Part shown: one piece after another, positions 1-6,272 of the stretch
How the letters are laid out: each line of letters opens with the position of its first letter
Numbering within the stretch: position 1 is the stretch's first letter
Assembly: GCF_000411255.1 (NCBI RefSeq)
Contig: NZ_KE150414.1
Span: 10,144-43,443 of the forward strand
From: Paenibacillus sp. HGH0039
GTDB lineage: Bacteria > Bacillota > Bacilli > Paenibacillales > NBRC-103111
Reading direction: 5' to 3'
DNA length: 33,300 nucleotides
Program-made: the position numbers and the translations under genes
The notes under the pieces: model-generated
Told to the model about the DNA's origin: nothing
Seen by the model: the letters and a program-made list of their open reading frames with translations, nothing else
The model's database searches: none

Positions 1-165
1 GGAGGAGCTCGGAGCCGGTTACGGCCGACGTTGGCCAGGCGAGCTGCAGGCGATCGGAGAGATCCGGAGGAGCTCGGAGCCGGTTACGGCCGACGGTGGC
101 CAGGCGAGCTGCAGGCGTGCGGAGAGATCCGGAAGAGCTCGTAGCCGGTTACAGCTGACGGTGGC
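1..165. repeat. GC-rich repeat array A, 65-bp units (left edge)
   Basis: Two and a half tandem copies of a 65-bp unit start at 1, 66 and 131, each opening with GGAGGAGCTC or a close variant. The units contain the block GTTGGCCAGGCGAGCTGCAG, which is shared with the larger ~147-bp arrays at 3340, 11605, 17155 and 32370 and lies in the same orientation. The array probably continues off the left edge. It has no credible coding content. The shorter period suggests a truncated form of the same repeat family. Confidence 0.9.
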
Positions 166-279
166 CATTCTATTTCTCAGTTTTTTCTTTAGCCTTCTTC
201 TTTCGCCATGCTAATGTATCTTTCGTCTAAACCGTTTGGTTCCGTTTCGCCTCCCGCGGGGCTACGTCCGCCACCGGAT

Positions 280-420
280 TAAAATTTTCTTCTAAATTTC
301 ATCTTCATCGTATTTTTTCTTAGTCTTTCTCCCAGCTGCCCTACCTTAAAAATCTTCAAACATCTTGTTGATAACTCGGAAAAAACCAGCTTTTTATCCA
401 CACCCCGACAAATAGGTTGC
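280..420. other. Possible replication origin with two DnaA boxes
   Basis: A perfect DnaA box TTATCCACA lies at 394-402. An inverted box TGTTGATAA, the complement of TTATCAACA, lies at 366-374. They flank a short A-rich run and sit beside AT-rich DNA at 283-340. Two convergent boxes this close are typical of DnaA-assisted plasmid origins, but no Rep gene is recognisable nearby. The whole stretch 166-515 holds no convincing gene; a leftward open frame over 279-572 has no ribosome binding site and atypical composition. Confidence 0.35.
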
Positions 421-516
421 CGTGCTTCGCACGCCTTAAGATTAAACCATCCTCCCCTCACCCACCCCTGCGTTAAAGGTAAACTGTGTCTGGGCGATGT
501 TTTTTTGTTTTTATTC

Positions 517-545
517 TTGACAAGAGGCGAAGCCGAACCTAGCAT
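517..545 (+). promoter_or_regulatory. Promoter of the 552-1155 RNA-like region
   Basis: A perfect -35 box TTGACA (517-522), a 17-bp spacer and a -10-like TAGCAT (540-545, 4 of 6 to consensus) would start transcription near 552, just before the non-coding structured region. The -10 match is moderate. Confidence 0.45.
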
Positions 546-551
546 GGGTCG

Positions 552-1155
552 TGCGTGGTGGACACAGTTCACCTTATCCTTAGCAATTCGATAAATAATG
601 CCGGGATAAGGTGATAGTCTAACATGGTTCGGCCGTCACGCATTGGGGTACGGCTCCCAGGGTTTGTTTCCATCACGCGTCATTCGACGCCAGCTGCTAT
701 AGAGCACAATTGCTCAGGATTGGTTACGGTTCCGTTGACCTATCCATTCACCACGAATTTACAGCTACTTATTCAACCGTGGTCTTACCTCCCTTGAACG
801 GTTTCCAGCAAGGTTCTTGCGGCACTTTACCACGTACTTCTCGAAAGAACGGAACAGTCATGCATTGGATCAAGAGTCACATCCTGCATACTTCGTTTTG
901 CCTTACGTTGGACTCGCCTATGGCTTTTGGTTATGTGTCTACACGCCCAACATGCCCCCGCCCGTGTCTGTTATCATCACGACAAGAGGGTAGACGGGGG
1001 CCAGGCCGGCTTCACTTAGCGCTGGTTAGTGCGCCAGTGGCCACGATCGGAACGTGGCAACCCGGAAATAACCGCATATTTGGGGTAAGGCTCCCTCCTA
1101 TACGATGACAGGGGATTAACGTGGTATCCTGTCTCCTTTGTTGCAATCCACGGAG
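552..1155 (+). ncRNA. Candidate large structured non-coding RNA (~600 nt)
   Basis: About 600 bases lack a credible gene, have higher GC than their surroundings and are rich in stems. A perfect 10-bp inverted repeat, CACCTTATCC (570-579) with GGATAAGGTG (604-613), forms a 5' hairpin. GACAGG (1107-1112) pairs with CCTGTC (1128-1133). CGTGG (554-558) can pair with CCACG (1148-1152), bringing the ends together. Nearly the same motif appears twice, CGCATTGGGGTACGGCTCCC at 639-658 and a close variant at 1073-1095. The length resembles ornate large bacterial RNAs of phages and plasmids (ROOL, OLE, GOLLD), but I cannot assign a family from memory. The strand is chosen from the promoter at 517. An open frame at 710-1108 lacks a ribosome binding site and is not supported. 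Confidence 0.5.
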
Positions 1156-1887
1156 TTGGCAATCTCATAGCTTGTCTCTTACTAAAAAAGGCAATAAGAA
1201 ACTAAGCCCCACGAAGTTCATTTTTCAAAAAAATGAAAACGTGTGCCTCTATTTGATTAGATAACTTTTTATGATCATTGAATGAAAAGCCGACGGCTTC
1301 TAATTCAAGTGAGAACCGAATAACTTAAAATTAGTTGGTAATACTTGTTTGTAGGCGGCTGGAATGTAAATTGTTTCTGCCCCACCGGTAATAGGTTAAG
1401 AAGACTGCGAATCTGTGTTTTTATGTAAAAAAAACTCTCCCTTAACCTTGGCCTCAGAGAAAAATAGGCAATAGGAAAGAGAGAGTAAGGACTTCACTTT
1501 TTTAAAAGGGTATGGTAAACTAAAAATGTGTCAAAAAGAAACACATTGATAATTAAGACATACCAAATAAATGAAGGCACAGACTCTGGTTCCTATCAAT
1601 AAAATGTACATGCCGCCAAGCCCGTAACATTTTATTGATCATCAGTGAGGTGCTTTTATTTTTTTATGTAAAGACATAAGACAAAAATCTCTTTAAAAAC
1701 CGAAAAAACGCACATTTCTGTGCGCCAAATAACTACAACTCGACCAAAGAGTGTATAGATACACCTCTTCCGTCGGATGTTATCAGCGCAAGTCCATATT
1801 ACCATAAGCAGCCATCTTTGAAAAGACACAATCTTAGTGCTTGCATTCAGTAGATTCATATGGTATGATTTACTCAATATCATATTG
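1156..1887. other. Gene-poor stretch with several hairpins
   Basis: I see no convincing gene here. The clearest structures are a 13-bp perfect inverted repeat ATCAATAAAATGT (1595-1607) with ACATTTTATTGAT (1627-1639), a hairpin AATGTGT/ACACATT at 1525-1547 nested inside GGTATG/CATACC, and an A/T-only hairpin at 1217-1238. The 1595-1639 hairpin could be a terminator for either direction. A leftward open frame of 75 codons at 1656-1883 follows the protease gene, but the only ribosome binding site-like sequence is about 20 nt from its ATG. Confidence 0.4.
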
Positions 1888-2325
1888 TTATCGCGCTAAA
1901 TTACCTCCACCCTCTGGGTGGAGGTAATTTATTTTTACACCAATCTGCTTTAATAAACTTTCCCCGATATCCTCACCGAAATTGTACTTCATCAATTGAC
2001 AGCTAAAAATATTCGCTTCTATTTCCTCTACCCTTTCCAGATCACTTCCAGCCATATCGGTAAATAAGAAAGGCACTCCAGACTTTCGCTTGTTAAAATG
2101 TAAAAGATAATGTCCAATTTCATGGCCACAAATAAACTGCTGCCACTGTACACATAAATTCTTTTGAATAACTATAAAGCGTTCGTCGTGAATTCGCACC
2201 AGCATTCCTTTCACAGACGCAGGCAACTCCTGGAAGCGTACTTCAAGATTCATTTTTTCTGCAAGTTTAAATGGACAGCTTGTTCTGTACTGCTCATTTA
2301 AACGCTTTATTATGTCTATATACAT
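1888..2325 (-). CDS. ImmA/IrrE-family metalloprotease-like protein
   Basis: This 145-residue protein carries a zinc-protease signature, CGHEIGHYLLH, near residue 67, followed by EEIEAN near residue 101, which fits the third ligand region of ImmA/IrrE (COG2856) proteins. Such proteases cleave or inactivate Cro/CI-type repressors, as ImmA does with ImmR in ICEBs1. The neighbour fits this role: an XRE regulator gene (2477) diverges from it across about 150 bp that must hold both promoters. The gene ends inside a perfect 15-bp inverted repeat (1898-1930), so the last codons also encode a strong RNA hairpin. Family assignment is firm; the repressor target is inferred. Confidence 0.85.
   Translation of the reverse strand: MYIDIIKRLNEQYRTSCPFKLAEKMNLEVRFQELPASVKGMLVRIHDERFIVIQKNLCVQWQQFICGHEIGHYLLHFNKRKSGVPFLFTDMAGSDLERVEEIEANIFSCQLMKYNFGEDIGESLLKQIGVKINYLHPEGGGNLAR
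1898..1930. repeat. Perfect 15-bp inverted repeat at the 3' end of the protease gene
   Basis: AAATTACCTCCACCC (1898-1912) and its exact complement (1916-1930) are separated by TCT. In the rightward direction it is followed by a T-rich run, so it could end rightward transcripts. Leftward it has no T tract and may instead protect the protease mRNA end. Confidence 0.6.
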
Positions 2326-2476
2326 GATGTCACAAACACCCCTCTATTATCCTCTACAGTAAATCCCTCTCAAAAATTGTATTCTACTTTGATAGTAATA
2401 AATTTATGACAACAATACAATCATTTTTTGGTAAAATAGTACTATATTTGATAAACAAATTTAGGAGGTAAGACCC

Positions 2477-2722
2477 ATTAACGAGTTAAATACTGATAAT
2501 CTTGGTGTTCTTCTGGAATCACTAAGAAAAAAAAAGAAAATGAGTTTAAGAGACGCAGCGTTAGCAAGCGGGCTGAGTCATAACTACATCCGTGAACTGG
2601 AGGTTAATAAATCAAGAGTTACTCTAAATCCTATCAAGCCCTCTTTTGCTACCCTAAGAAAGTTATCGGAAGCCTATAAATATCCGTATGAAGAATTATT
2701 AAAGATAGCCGGTTATATATAA
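2477..2722 (+). CDS. Small XRE-family regulator, apparent ATT start
   Basis: Cro/CI-type helix-turn-helix protein of 81 residues. The recognition region DAALASGLSHNYIRELE is clear, followed by FATLRKLSEAYKYPYEELL. The first ATG (2540) would remove helix 1 and has no ribosome binding site. The open frame continues upstream through LGVLLESLRKKKK, a normal first helix, to ATT at 2477-2479, which sits 8 nt after AGGAGG (2463-2468). No ATG, GTG or TTG lies in that upstream part. ATT initiation is known for infC and is weak and IF3-sensitive. The divergent ImmA-like protease at 1888 is the likely antagonist. A sequencing error at the start codon is the alternative. Confidence 0.75.
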   Translation: MNELNTDNLGVLLESLRKKKKMSLRDAALASGLSHNYIRELEVNKSRVTLNPIKPSFATLRKLSEAYKYPYEELLKIAGYI

Positions 2723-2740
2723 AGTTCAATTACATAAAAG

Positions 2741-2769
2741 TTGTCAAATCAAAGAATTTTAAGTATGAT
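2741..2769 (+). promoter_or_regulatory. Strong promoter of the 2776-3094 RNA
   Basis: TTGTCA (2741-2746), a 17-bp spacer and TATGAT (2764-2769): five of six matches in each box at the ideal spacing. It begins just after the stop codon of the XRE gene, so the RNA is probably an independent transcript starting near 2776. Confidence 0.7.
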
Positions 2770-2775
2770 AACACT

Positions 2776-3094
2776 AAGGTAAGGATCAACCATCTATTTT
2801 ATCCTAAATGTGTTACTCATAAATTTGAGCAACCGCCGTGAAATTCCACATACATGGTTGAGGTATTGGATAATTCGCACCTGGTGCGCTTAATGAGCTC
2901 TCATGCTCTAATTCCTTCTAAACGAAGGCTCAATACGAAATTTTCGATCCTATTTCAAGAGGACGAACCAGTCGTAAAATCGAGACCCTGGGGTTACTCT
3001 CAGGGAATGGAAACTCAGTAGAAGAGTTTGTAGTCTGCTGAAAAATTCATTAATGAAAGACAGGACAAGTGTGTCCTTTTTCATTAATTTTTTC
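2776..3094 (+). ncRNA. Candidate ~320-nt structured RNA
   Basis: The stretch has its own promoter (2741) and ends in a strong intrinsic terminator (3049-3094), with no ribosome binding site between. Visible pairings are TCAACCAT (2786-2793) with ATGGTTGA (2854-2861); CCTTC (2914-2918) with GAAGG (2924-2928); a TCGAT/ATCGA stem around 2944-2983 enclosing ACGA/TCGT; and CCCTG (2986-2990) with CAGGG (3001-3005). A 55-codon open frame (2854-3021) overlaps these stems but has no Shine-Dalgarno sequence. I do not recognise the RNA family. A replication-control antisense RNA or a regulator of the adjacent repressor are possible roles. Confidence 0.55.
3049..3094 (+). terminator. Intrinsic terminator
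   Basis: ATTAATGAAA (3049-3058) pairs with TTTCATTAAT (3079-3088), with an inner GGACA/TGTCC stem, followed by a run of T. It ends the RNA that starts near 2776. Confidence 0.9.
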
Positions 3095-3211
3095 CACATT
3101 CTCGCTTTAACGATAATCTGGTTCGTCTTTTTGTCGTTAAATGTTGCTCAATTTCAATAGCAATAGATCAACTAGCAGTACGGAATCAATAAAGAAAGGA
3201 GGGGGGATCCT

Positions 3212-3319
3212 ATGTCAAAAAAACGTGCAAAAGGAACAAAAAGAGGATTCTTAAAACTAAATATGTTTGGTATTTTCTCGCTCTTGATAGATTTTTCCTG
3301 GAACGAATCGGAGAGCTGA
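3212..3319 (+). CDS. Small basic protein, 35 residues
   Basis: An ATG at 3212 follows an excellent ribosome binding site (AAAGGAGGGG, 3194-3204). The product begins MSKKRAKGTKRGF, very basic, then has a short hydrophobic stretch LNMFGIFSLLI and an acidic end WNESES. It has no family I recognise. The layout, basic head then hydrophobic helix, would suit a small membrane-associated peptide. The stop lies about 20 bp before GC-rich array B begins, so the gene may be the truncated start of a longer one cut by the array. Confidence 0.5.
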   Translation: MSKKRAKGTKRGFLKLNMFGIFSLLIDFSWNESES

Positions 3320-3339
3320 TTTTTTGGATCGTGGATTCT

Positions 3340-4740
3340 ACAGCTGCTCGCCTCCTGAGGATCCACAGAGCCGGCACGGCAGCCGGCGCTGGCCAGGCGA
3401 ATCGCTGACGGCCTCGGACCGATGCTTCCGGCTCTCACCTGCAGGGGATGATCGGGGCCGCTTGAATCGCCATCCGCAGCTGCTCGCCTCCTGGGGGATC
3501 CGCAGAGCCGGCGCAGATGCCGGCGGACGTACGGCGTTGGCCAAGCGTACTGCTGACGGCGGCGGACTGGTGCTTCCGGATCCCGCCTGCAGGGGACGAT
3601 CGAAGTGCGGCGATTCAGGCTCCTGGAGTTGCGGCCTCCTGGAGTTCCTCAGCGCCGGCGCGGCAGCCGGCCGACGGACGGCACTGCCAGGAGAATTGCT
3701 GACGGCCCCGGACCGGTGTGCTTCCGAATCCCGCCTGCAGGGGACGATCGAAGTGTGGCGGTCCAGGCTCCTGAAGTTGCGGCCTCCTGGAGTTACGCGG
3801 CGCCGGTGCGGCAGCCGGCGGACGGACGGCGTTGGCCAGGCGAATCGCTGACGGTCTCGGACCCGTGCTTCCGAATCCCGCCTGCAGGGGACAATCGAAG
3901 TGCGGCGGTCCGGGCTCCTGCAGTTGCGGCCTCCTGGAGTTACGCGGCGCCGGCGCGGCAGCCGGCGGACGGACGGCGATGGCCAGGCTAATTGCTGACA
4001 GCCGCGGACCGGTGTGCTTCCGAATCCCGCCTGCAGGGGACGGCCGGGCGCACTTGAATCGGATTCGCAGCTGATCGCTTCTTGGGGATCCGCAGAGCCA
4101 GCGCAGCAGCCGACGGACGGACGGCGATGGCCAGACGAGTTGCTGACGACCGCGGACCGGTGCTTCCGGATCCCCCCTGCAGAGGATGATCGGAGCGCGC
4201 CGGTCCGGGATGCTTCAGCTGCTGACCTCCTGGGAATCACGGCGCCAGCGCGACCCATGACGGCAAATGGCGTTGGCTAGGCGAGCTACAGGCGACCGCG
4301 GGACCGGTTCTTCCGGATACCGCCTGCAGAGGGCGATCGAGGCACGTCTGAATCGACCATCCGCAGCTGCTGGAATCCTGGGGATCCGTAGAGCCAGCGC
4401 GGCAGCCGGCGGACGGACGGCGCTAACTAGGCAAGCTGCAGACGTGTGCAACACAACCGGTTCTTTCCAGATCACAGTTGGGGGAGCCGGCACTATCGAC
4501 CGATGGCCAGCAGCTGTTACTAAACATTCCCGCACGATAGCACGTGGAAGACCGATTCTCTCCGGAGTCCAGCCTGCAAAGGGCAATCGGCTCGTTCCCC
4601 CCTGCAGCTGACTGTATCTTCTGGTCAACAACACCGGACGCCGTAGACACCCAATAATTTACGGATCCGGCAGCTTGGGGAGCCAGGCACCGCCGGCATG
4701 ATTACCTCCAAAGGCCACGATCAAATTTTGCTGGCGCTGC
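3340..4740. repeat. GC-rich repeat array B, ~147-bp units
   Basis: Successive copies of the landmark CTGCAGGGG and its variants start at 3439, 3587, 3735, 3882, 4031, 4177 and 4324, spacings of 148, 148, 147, 149, 146 and 147 bp. Each unit runs landmark, a variable part, CCTCCTGGAG-like block, GATCCGCAGAGCCGGCGC, GGACGGACGG, TTGGCCAGGCGA, TGCTGACGG, and GTGCTTCCGGATCC. Units 4450-4740 are decayed. Long open frames cross it on both strands because stops are rare at this GC, but unit lengths vary by one or two bases, so repeats would be read in different frames and the array is judged non-coding. It lies between a tiny gene and a bidirectional terminator. Confidence 0.92.
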
Positions 4741-4754
4741 CAATTCGAAAAGAA

Positions 4755-4800
4755 GAAACCCGAAGAATAGCTAAAAACGCTACTCTTCGGGTTTCTTTTT
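4755..4800. terminator. Bidirectional intrinsic terminator
   Basis: A 17-bp stem with one mismatch pairs 4755-4771 with 4779-4795 (GAAACCCGAAGA with TCTTCGGGTTTC), and T runs lie on the right side. It overlaps the stop of the leftward repressor gene and separates that gene from array B. Confidence 0.85.
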
Positions 4801-5187
4801 TTCTGTTTCTCGTTGTTTTTTTTTGTTCTTTTTTTCACGGGCTTCTAAAAACAGTCCTTCAAGTACCAGGTTTAAACGTTCAATGTCCAAAGGAGTTAGT
4901 GGAACACCCTGGTACATGACAGATGATTGCTTTAAAAACTCTGTCAGCTCTATATCCTCTTCCATTGTCTCTTCCTGGACTTCCTCACGGCCCAATAAAT
5001 AATCAGTTGTAGTTTTAAGATAATCAGCGATTCTCTTTAGATTATCAAGATCGGGCTCTCGATTTCCTAACTCATACTGACTATAAGAGCTCCTTTGTAT
5101 GCCCAAGTGATCCGCAACATCTTGCTGCGTTTTTTTTCTTTGCTTTCTTACTTCCTTTAATCTGCTGGGAAGAAATTTATCCGCCAT
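4780..5187 (-). CDS. XRE-family phage-type repressor
   Basis: Of 135 residues, positions 8-62 form a Cro/CI helix-turn-helix (SRLKEVRKQRKKTQQDVADH, then YSQYELGNREPD), continuing to YLLGREE. An acidic linker leads to TPLDIERLNLVLEGLFLEA, close to the C-terminal helix seen in Bacillus Xre/SinR-like repressors, and a Lys/Glu-rich tail. It diverges from another XRE gene (5362). The shared intergenic region holds TGAAAC half-sites, including a perfect palindrome inside the rightward promoter, so this is the likely repressor of that promoter. The start is the ATG preceded by AAAAGGAGATCGG. Confidence 0.88.
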   Translation of the reverse strand: MADKFLPSRLKEVRKQRKKTQQDVADHLGIQRSSYSQYELGNREPDLDNLKRIADYLKTTTDYLLGREEVQEETMEEDIELTEFLKQSSVMYQGVPLTPLDIERLNLVLEGLFLEAREKKNKKKQRETEKKKPEE

Positions 5188-5283
5188 AAGCCGATCTCCT
5201 TTTCTAACTTTATTATACCTAGTGACCTCTAAAAAGAAACATATTATGTTGTCGAAATGAAACGAATTAGGTAAAAAAATATC

Positions 5284-5312
5284 TTGATTGTTTCAAACTG
5301 AAACGTTATTAT
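5284..5312 (+). promoter_or_regulatory. Rightward promoter with operator in its spacer
   Basis: TTGATT (5284-5289), a 17-bp spacer and TATTAT (5307-5312) form a good promoter. The spacer holds the palindrome GTTTCAAACTGAAAC (5290-5304). Further half-sites (GAAACAT, ATGAAACG, TTGAAACC) lie at about 5235-5346. A bound repressor would block RNA polymerase directly. A leftward -10, TATAAT on the minus strand at 5212-5217, probably serves the repressor gene, allowing a bistable switch. Confidence 0.75.
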
Positions 5313-5361
5313 AGGGAAAAAGTCTCAAATAGTATCATATTGAAACCTTAGGGGTGTCGTT

Positions 5362-5613
5362 ATGCTAACATCAAACAAGCGTGATTGGATGGTAAAACAA
5401 CGTAAGAAACTGGATTTAACCCAAGATGATGTCGCTAAAGAAGTTGGAGTAAATCGAGCTCATATTTCTAACATCGAAAAAGGAAACCGGAATCCTACAG
5501 TTGGTCTAGCGATGAGTTTAAGCGAAGTTCTGCAGGTAAACTGGCAGCGTTTTTTCGAACAGGAACCTGGAAAAAAAACTACGGAATTCAATACAAAGGC
5601 TATTCAATGCTGA
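5362..5613 (+). CDS. Small XRE-family regulator (Cro/activator-like)
   Basis: Protein of 83 residues that is nearly all helix-turn-helix: DWMVKQRKKLDLTQDDVAKE, then HISNIEKGNRNPTVGLAMSL, then LQVNWQRFFEQEP. It follows the promoter at 5284, and its stop overlaps the next gene by 7 bp, so the two are translationally coupled. By position it resembles a Cro or an early activator facing the repressor at 4780. The upstream GGGGTGTC gives a weak ribosome binding site at the ATG. Confidence 0.85.
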   Translation: MLTSNKRDWMVKQRKKLDLTQDDVAKEVGVNRAHISNIEKGNRNPTVGLAMSLSEVLQVNWQRFFEQEPGKKTTEFNTKAIQC

Positions 5614-6212
5614 AGGGAGAGGCACTCGTGGTTACCTTGTCACATTTAGATGTGGCTCCTAACAATACATCCTTGCAAACTCAATCGTGGGCCAACAAAC
5701 TGCTGGTTGAATACATCGAATCAAGAGCCAGGCTACTTGAAGCTTCTAAAAAGGATATATCTGCTGAAGATCGGACAACGATCAACAGCATGATAAACGA
5801 GCTAAATGAAAGTATTTCTTATCTGGGGTACAAATATTGCGGGCTCCAGAACGATAGTGAAATTAAACATCTTAAAAACCAAATCCAATGGAATAAGCAC
5901 AAAAGGTTCCCGTACGGCACTAACGATCGTCATGCAGACCCTTACTATACAGAGGATAAAATTATTGATGGCTTAGAAAAAGATGGCGTGGCCGAAGACA
6001 CAGAAATTGTATCCATCGGCAGAGATATGGAGCATCTCTCGCCAAGGCAGAAGGAAATAATTGAAATGAAAGCCAGTGGCATGACTAATTCTCAGATTGC
6101 GGCCACATGTAAGGTAGCTGAAGGAACCGTCACGAAACATACAAAAATGGCCAGAGATAAAACCAAAGCCTTACAGGCAGAAGGATACCAGCTTTCCCTC
6201 GTCATTGAATAA
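5607..6212 (+). CDS. Sigma/LuxR-type helix-turn-helix protein
   Basis: Up to 201 residues. The C-terminal part, LSPRQKEIIEMKASGMTNSQ followed by IAATCKVAEGTVTKHTKMAR, matches a sigma-70 region 4/LuxR-like DNA-binding domain. The N-terminal 140 residues are helical with no family I recognise. Proteins of this layout often control late or early phage and plasmid operons. The start may be ATG 5607 (AAAGG upstream, overlapping the previous stop) or GTG 5628, which has a better site (GGGAGAGG). The next gene follows after 60 bp that fold over its ribosome binding site. Confidence 0.75.
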   Translation: MLKGEALVVTLSHLDVAPNNTSLQTQSWANKLLVEYIESRARLLEASKKDISAEDRTTINSMINELNESISYLGYKYCGLQNDSEIKHLKNQIQWNKHKRFPYGTNDRHADPYYTEDKIIDGLEKDGVAEDTEIVSIGRDMEHLSPRQKEIIEMKASGMTNSQIAATCKVAEGTVTKHTKMARDKTKALQAEGYQLSLVIE

Positions 6213-6218
6213 TGTCTG

Positions 6219-6261
6219 CCTCCCCCTATATAAGGTGAACGCAACTTTATCTATAGGGAGG
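6219..6261 (+). promoter_or_regulatory. Hairpin covering the amidoligase ribosome binding site
   Basis: CCTCCC (6219-6224) pairs exactly with GGGAGG (6256-6261), the Shine-Dalgarno sequence of the gene at 6273. TATA (6227-6230) pairs with TATA (6252-6255) to extend the stem. This would reduce translation unless opened. Confidence 0.45.
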
Positions 6262-6272
6262 ATGTTTTCGAA

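Noticed and set aside
279-572. Leftward open frame of 97 codons
   Set aside because: No Shine-Dalgarno sequence; it spans the DnaA boxes and the promoter at 517, and the product looks random.
710-1108. Rightward open frame of 132 codons
   Set aside because: No ribosome binding site, the composition is unlike its neighbours, and it covers strong inverted repeats of the proposed RNA.
552-1155. Group II or group I intron
   Set aside because: A GTGCG lies near the start, but I found no domain V hairpin with the AGC triad, no reverse transcriptase, and no group I core motifs.
1656-1883. Leftward open frame of 75 codons after the ImmA-like gene
   Set aside because: The ribosome binding site-like GGAGG is about 20 nt from the ATG and inside a stable stem; the product has no recognisable features.
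2854-3021. 55-codon open frame inside the proposed RNA at 2776-3094
   Set aside because: It has no ribosome binding site and overlaps several stems. It remains possible and is named as a refuting test.
3338-4258. Long leftward open frame of about 300 codons across array B, and similar ones at 11450-12562 and 32307-33275
   Set aside because: Stops are rare at this GC on all frames, several frames are open at once, unit lengths are not multiples of three, and no ribosome binding sites are present.
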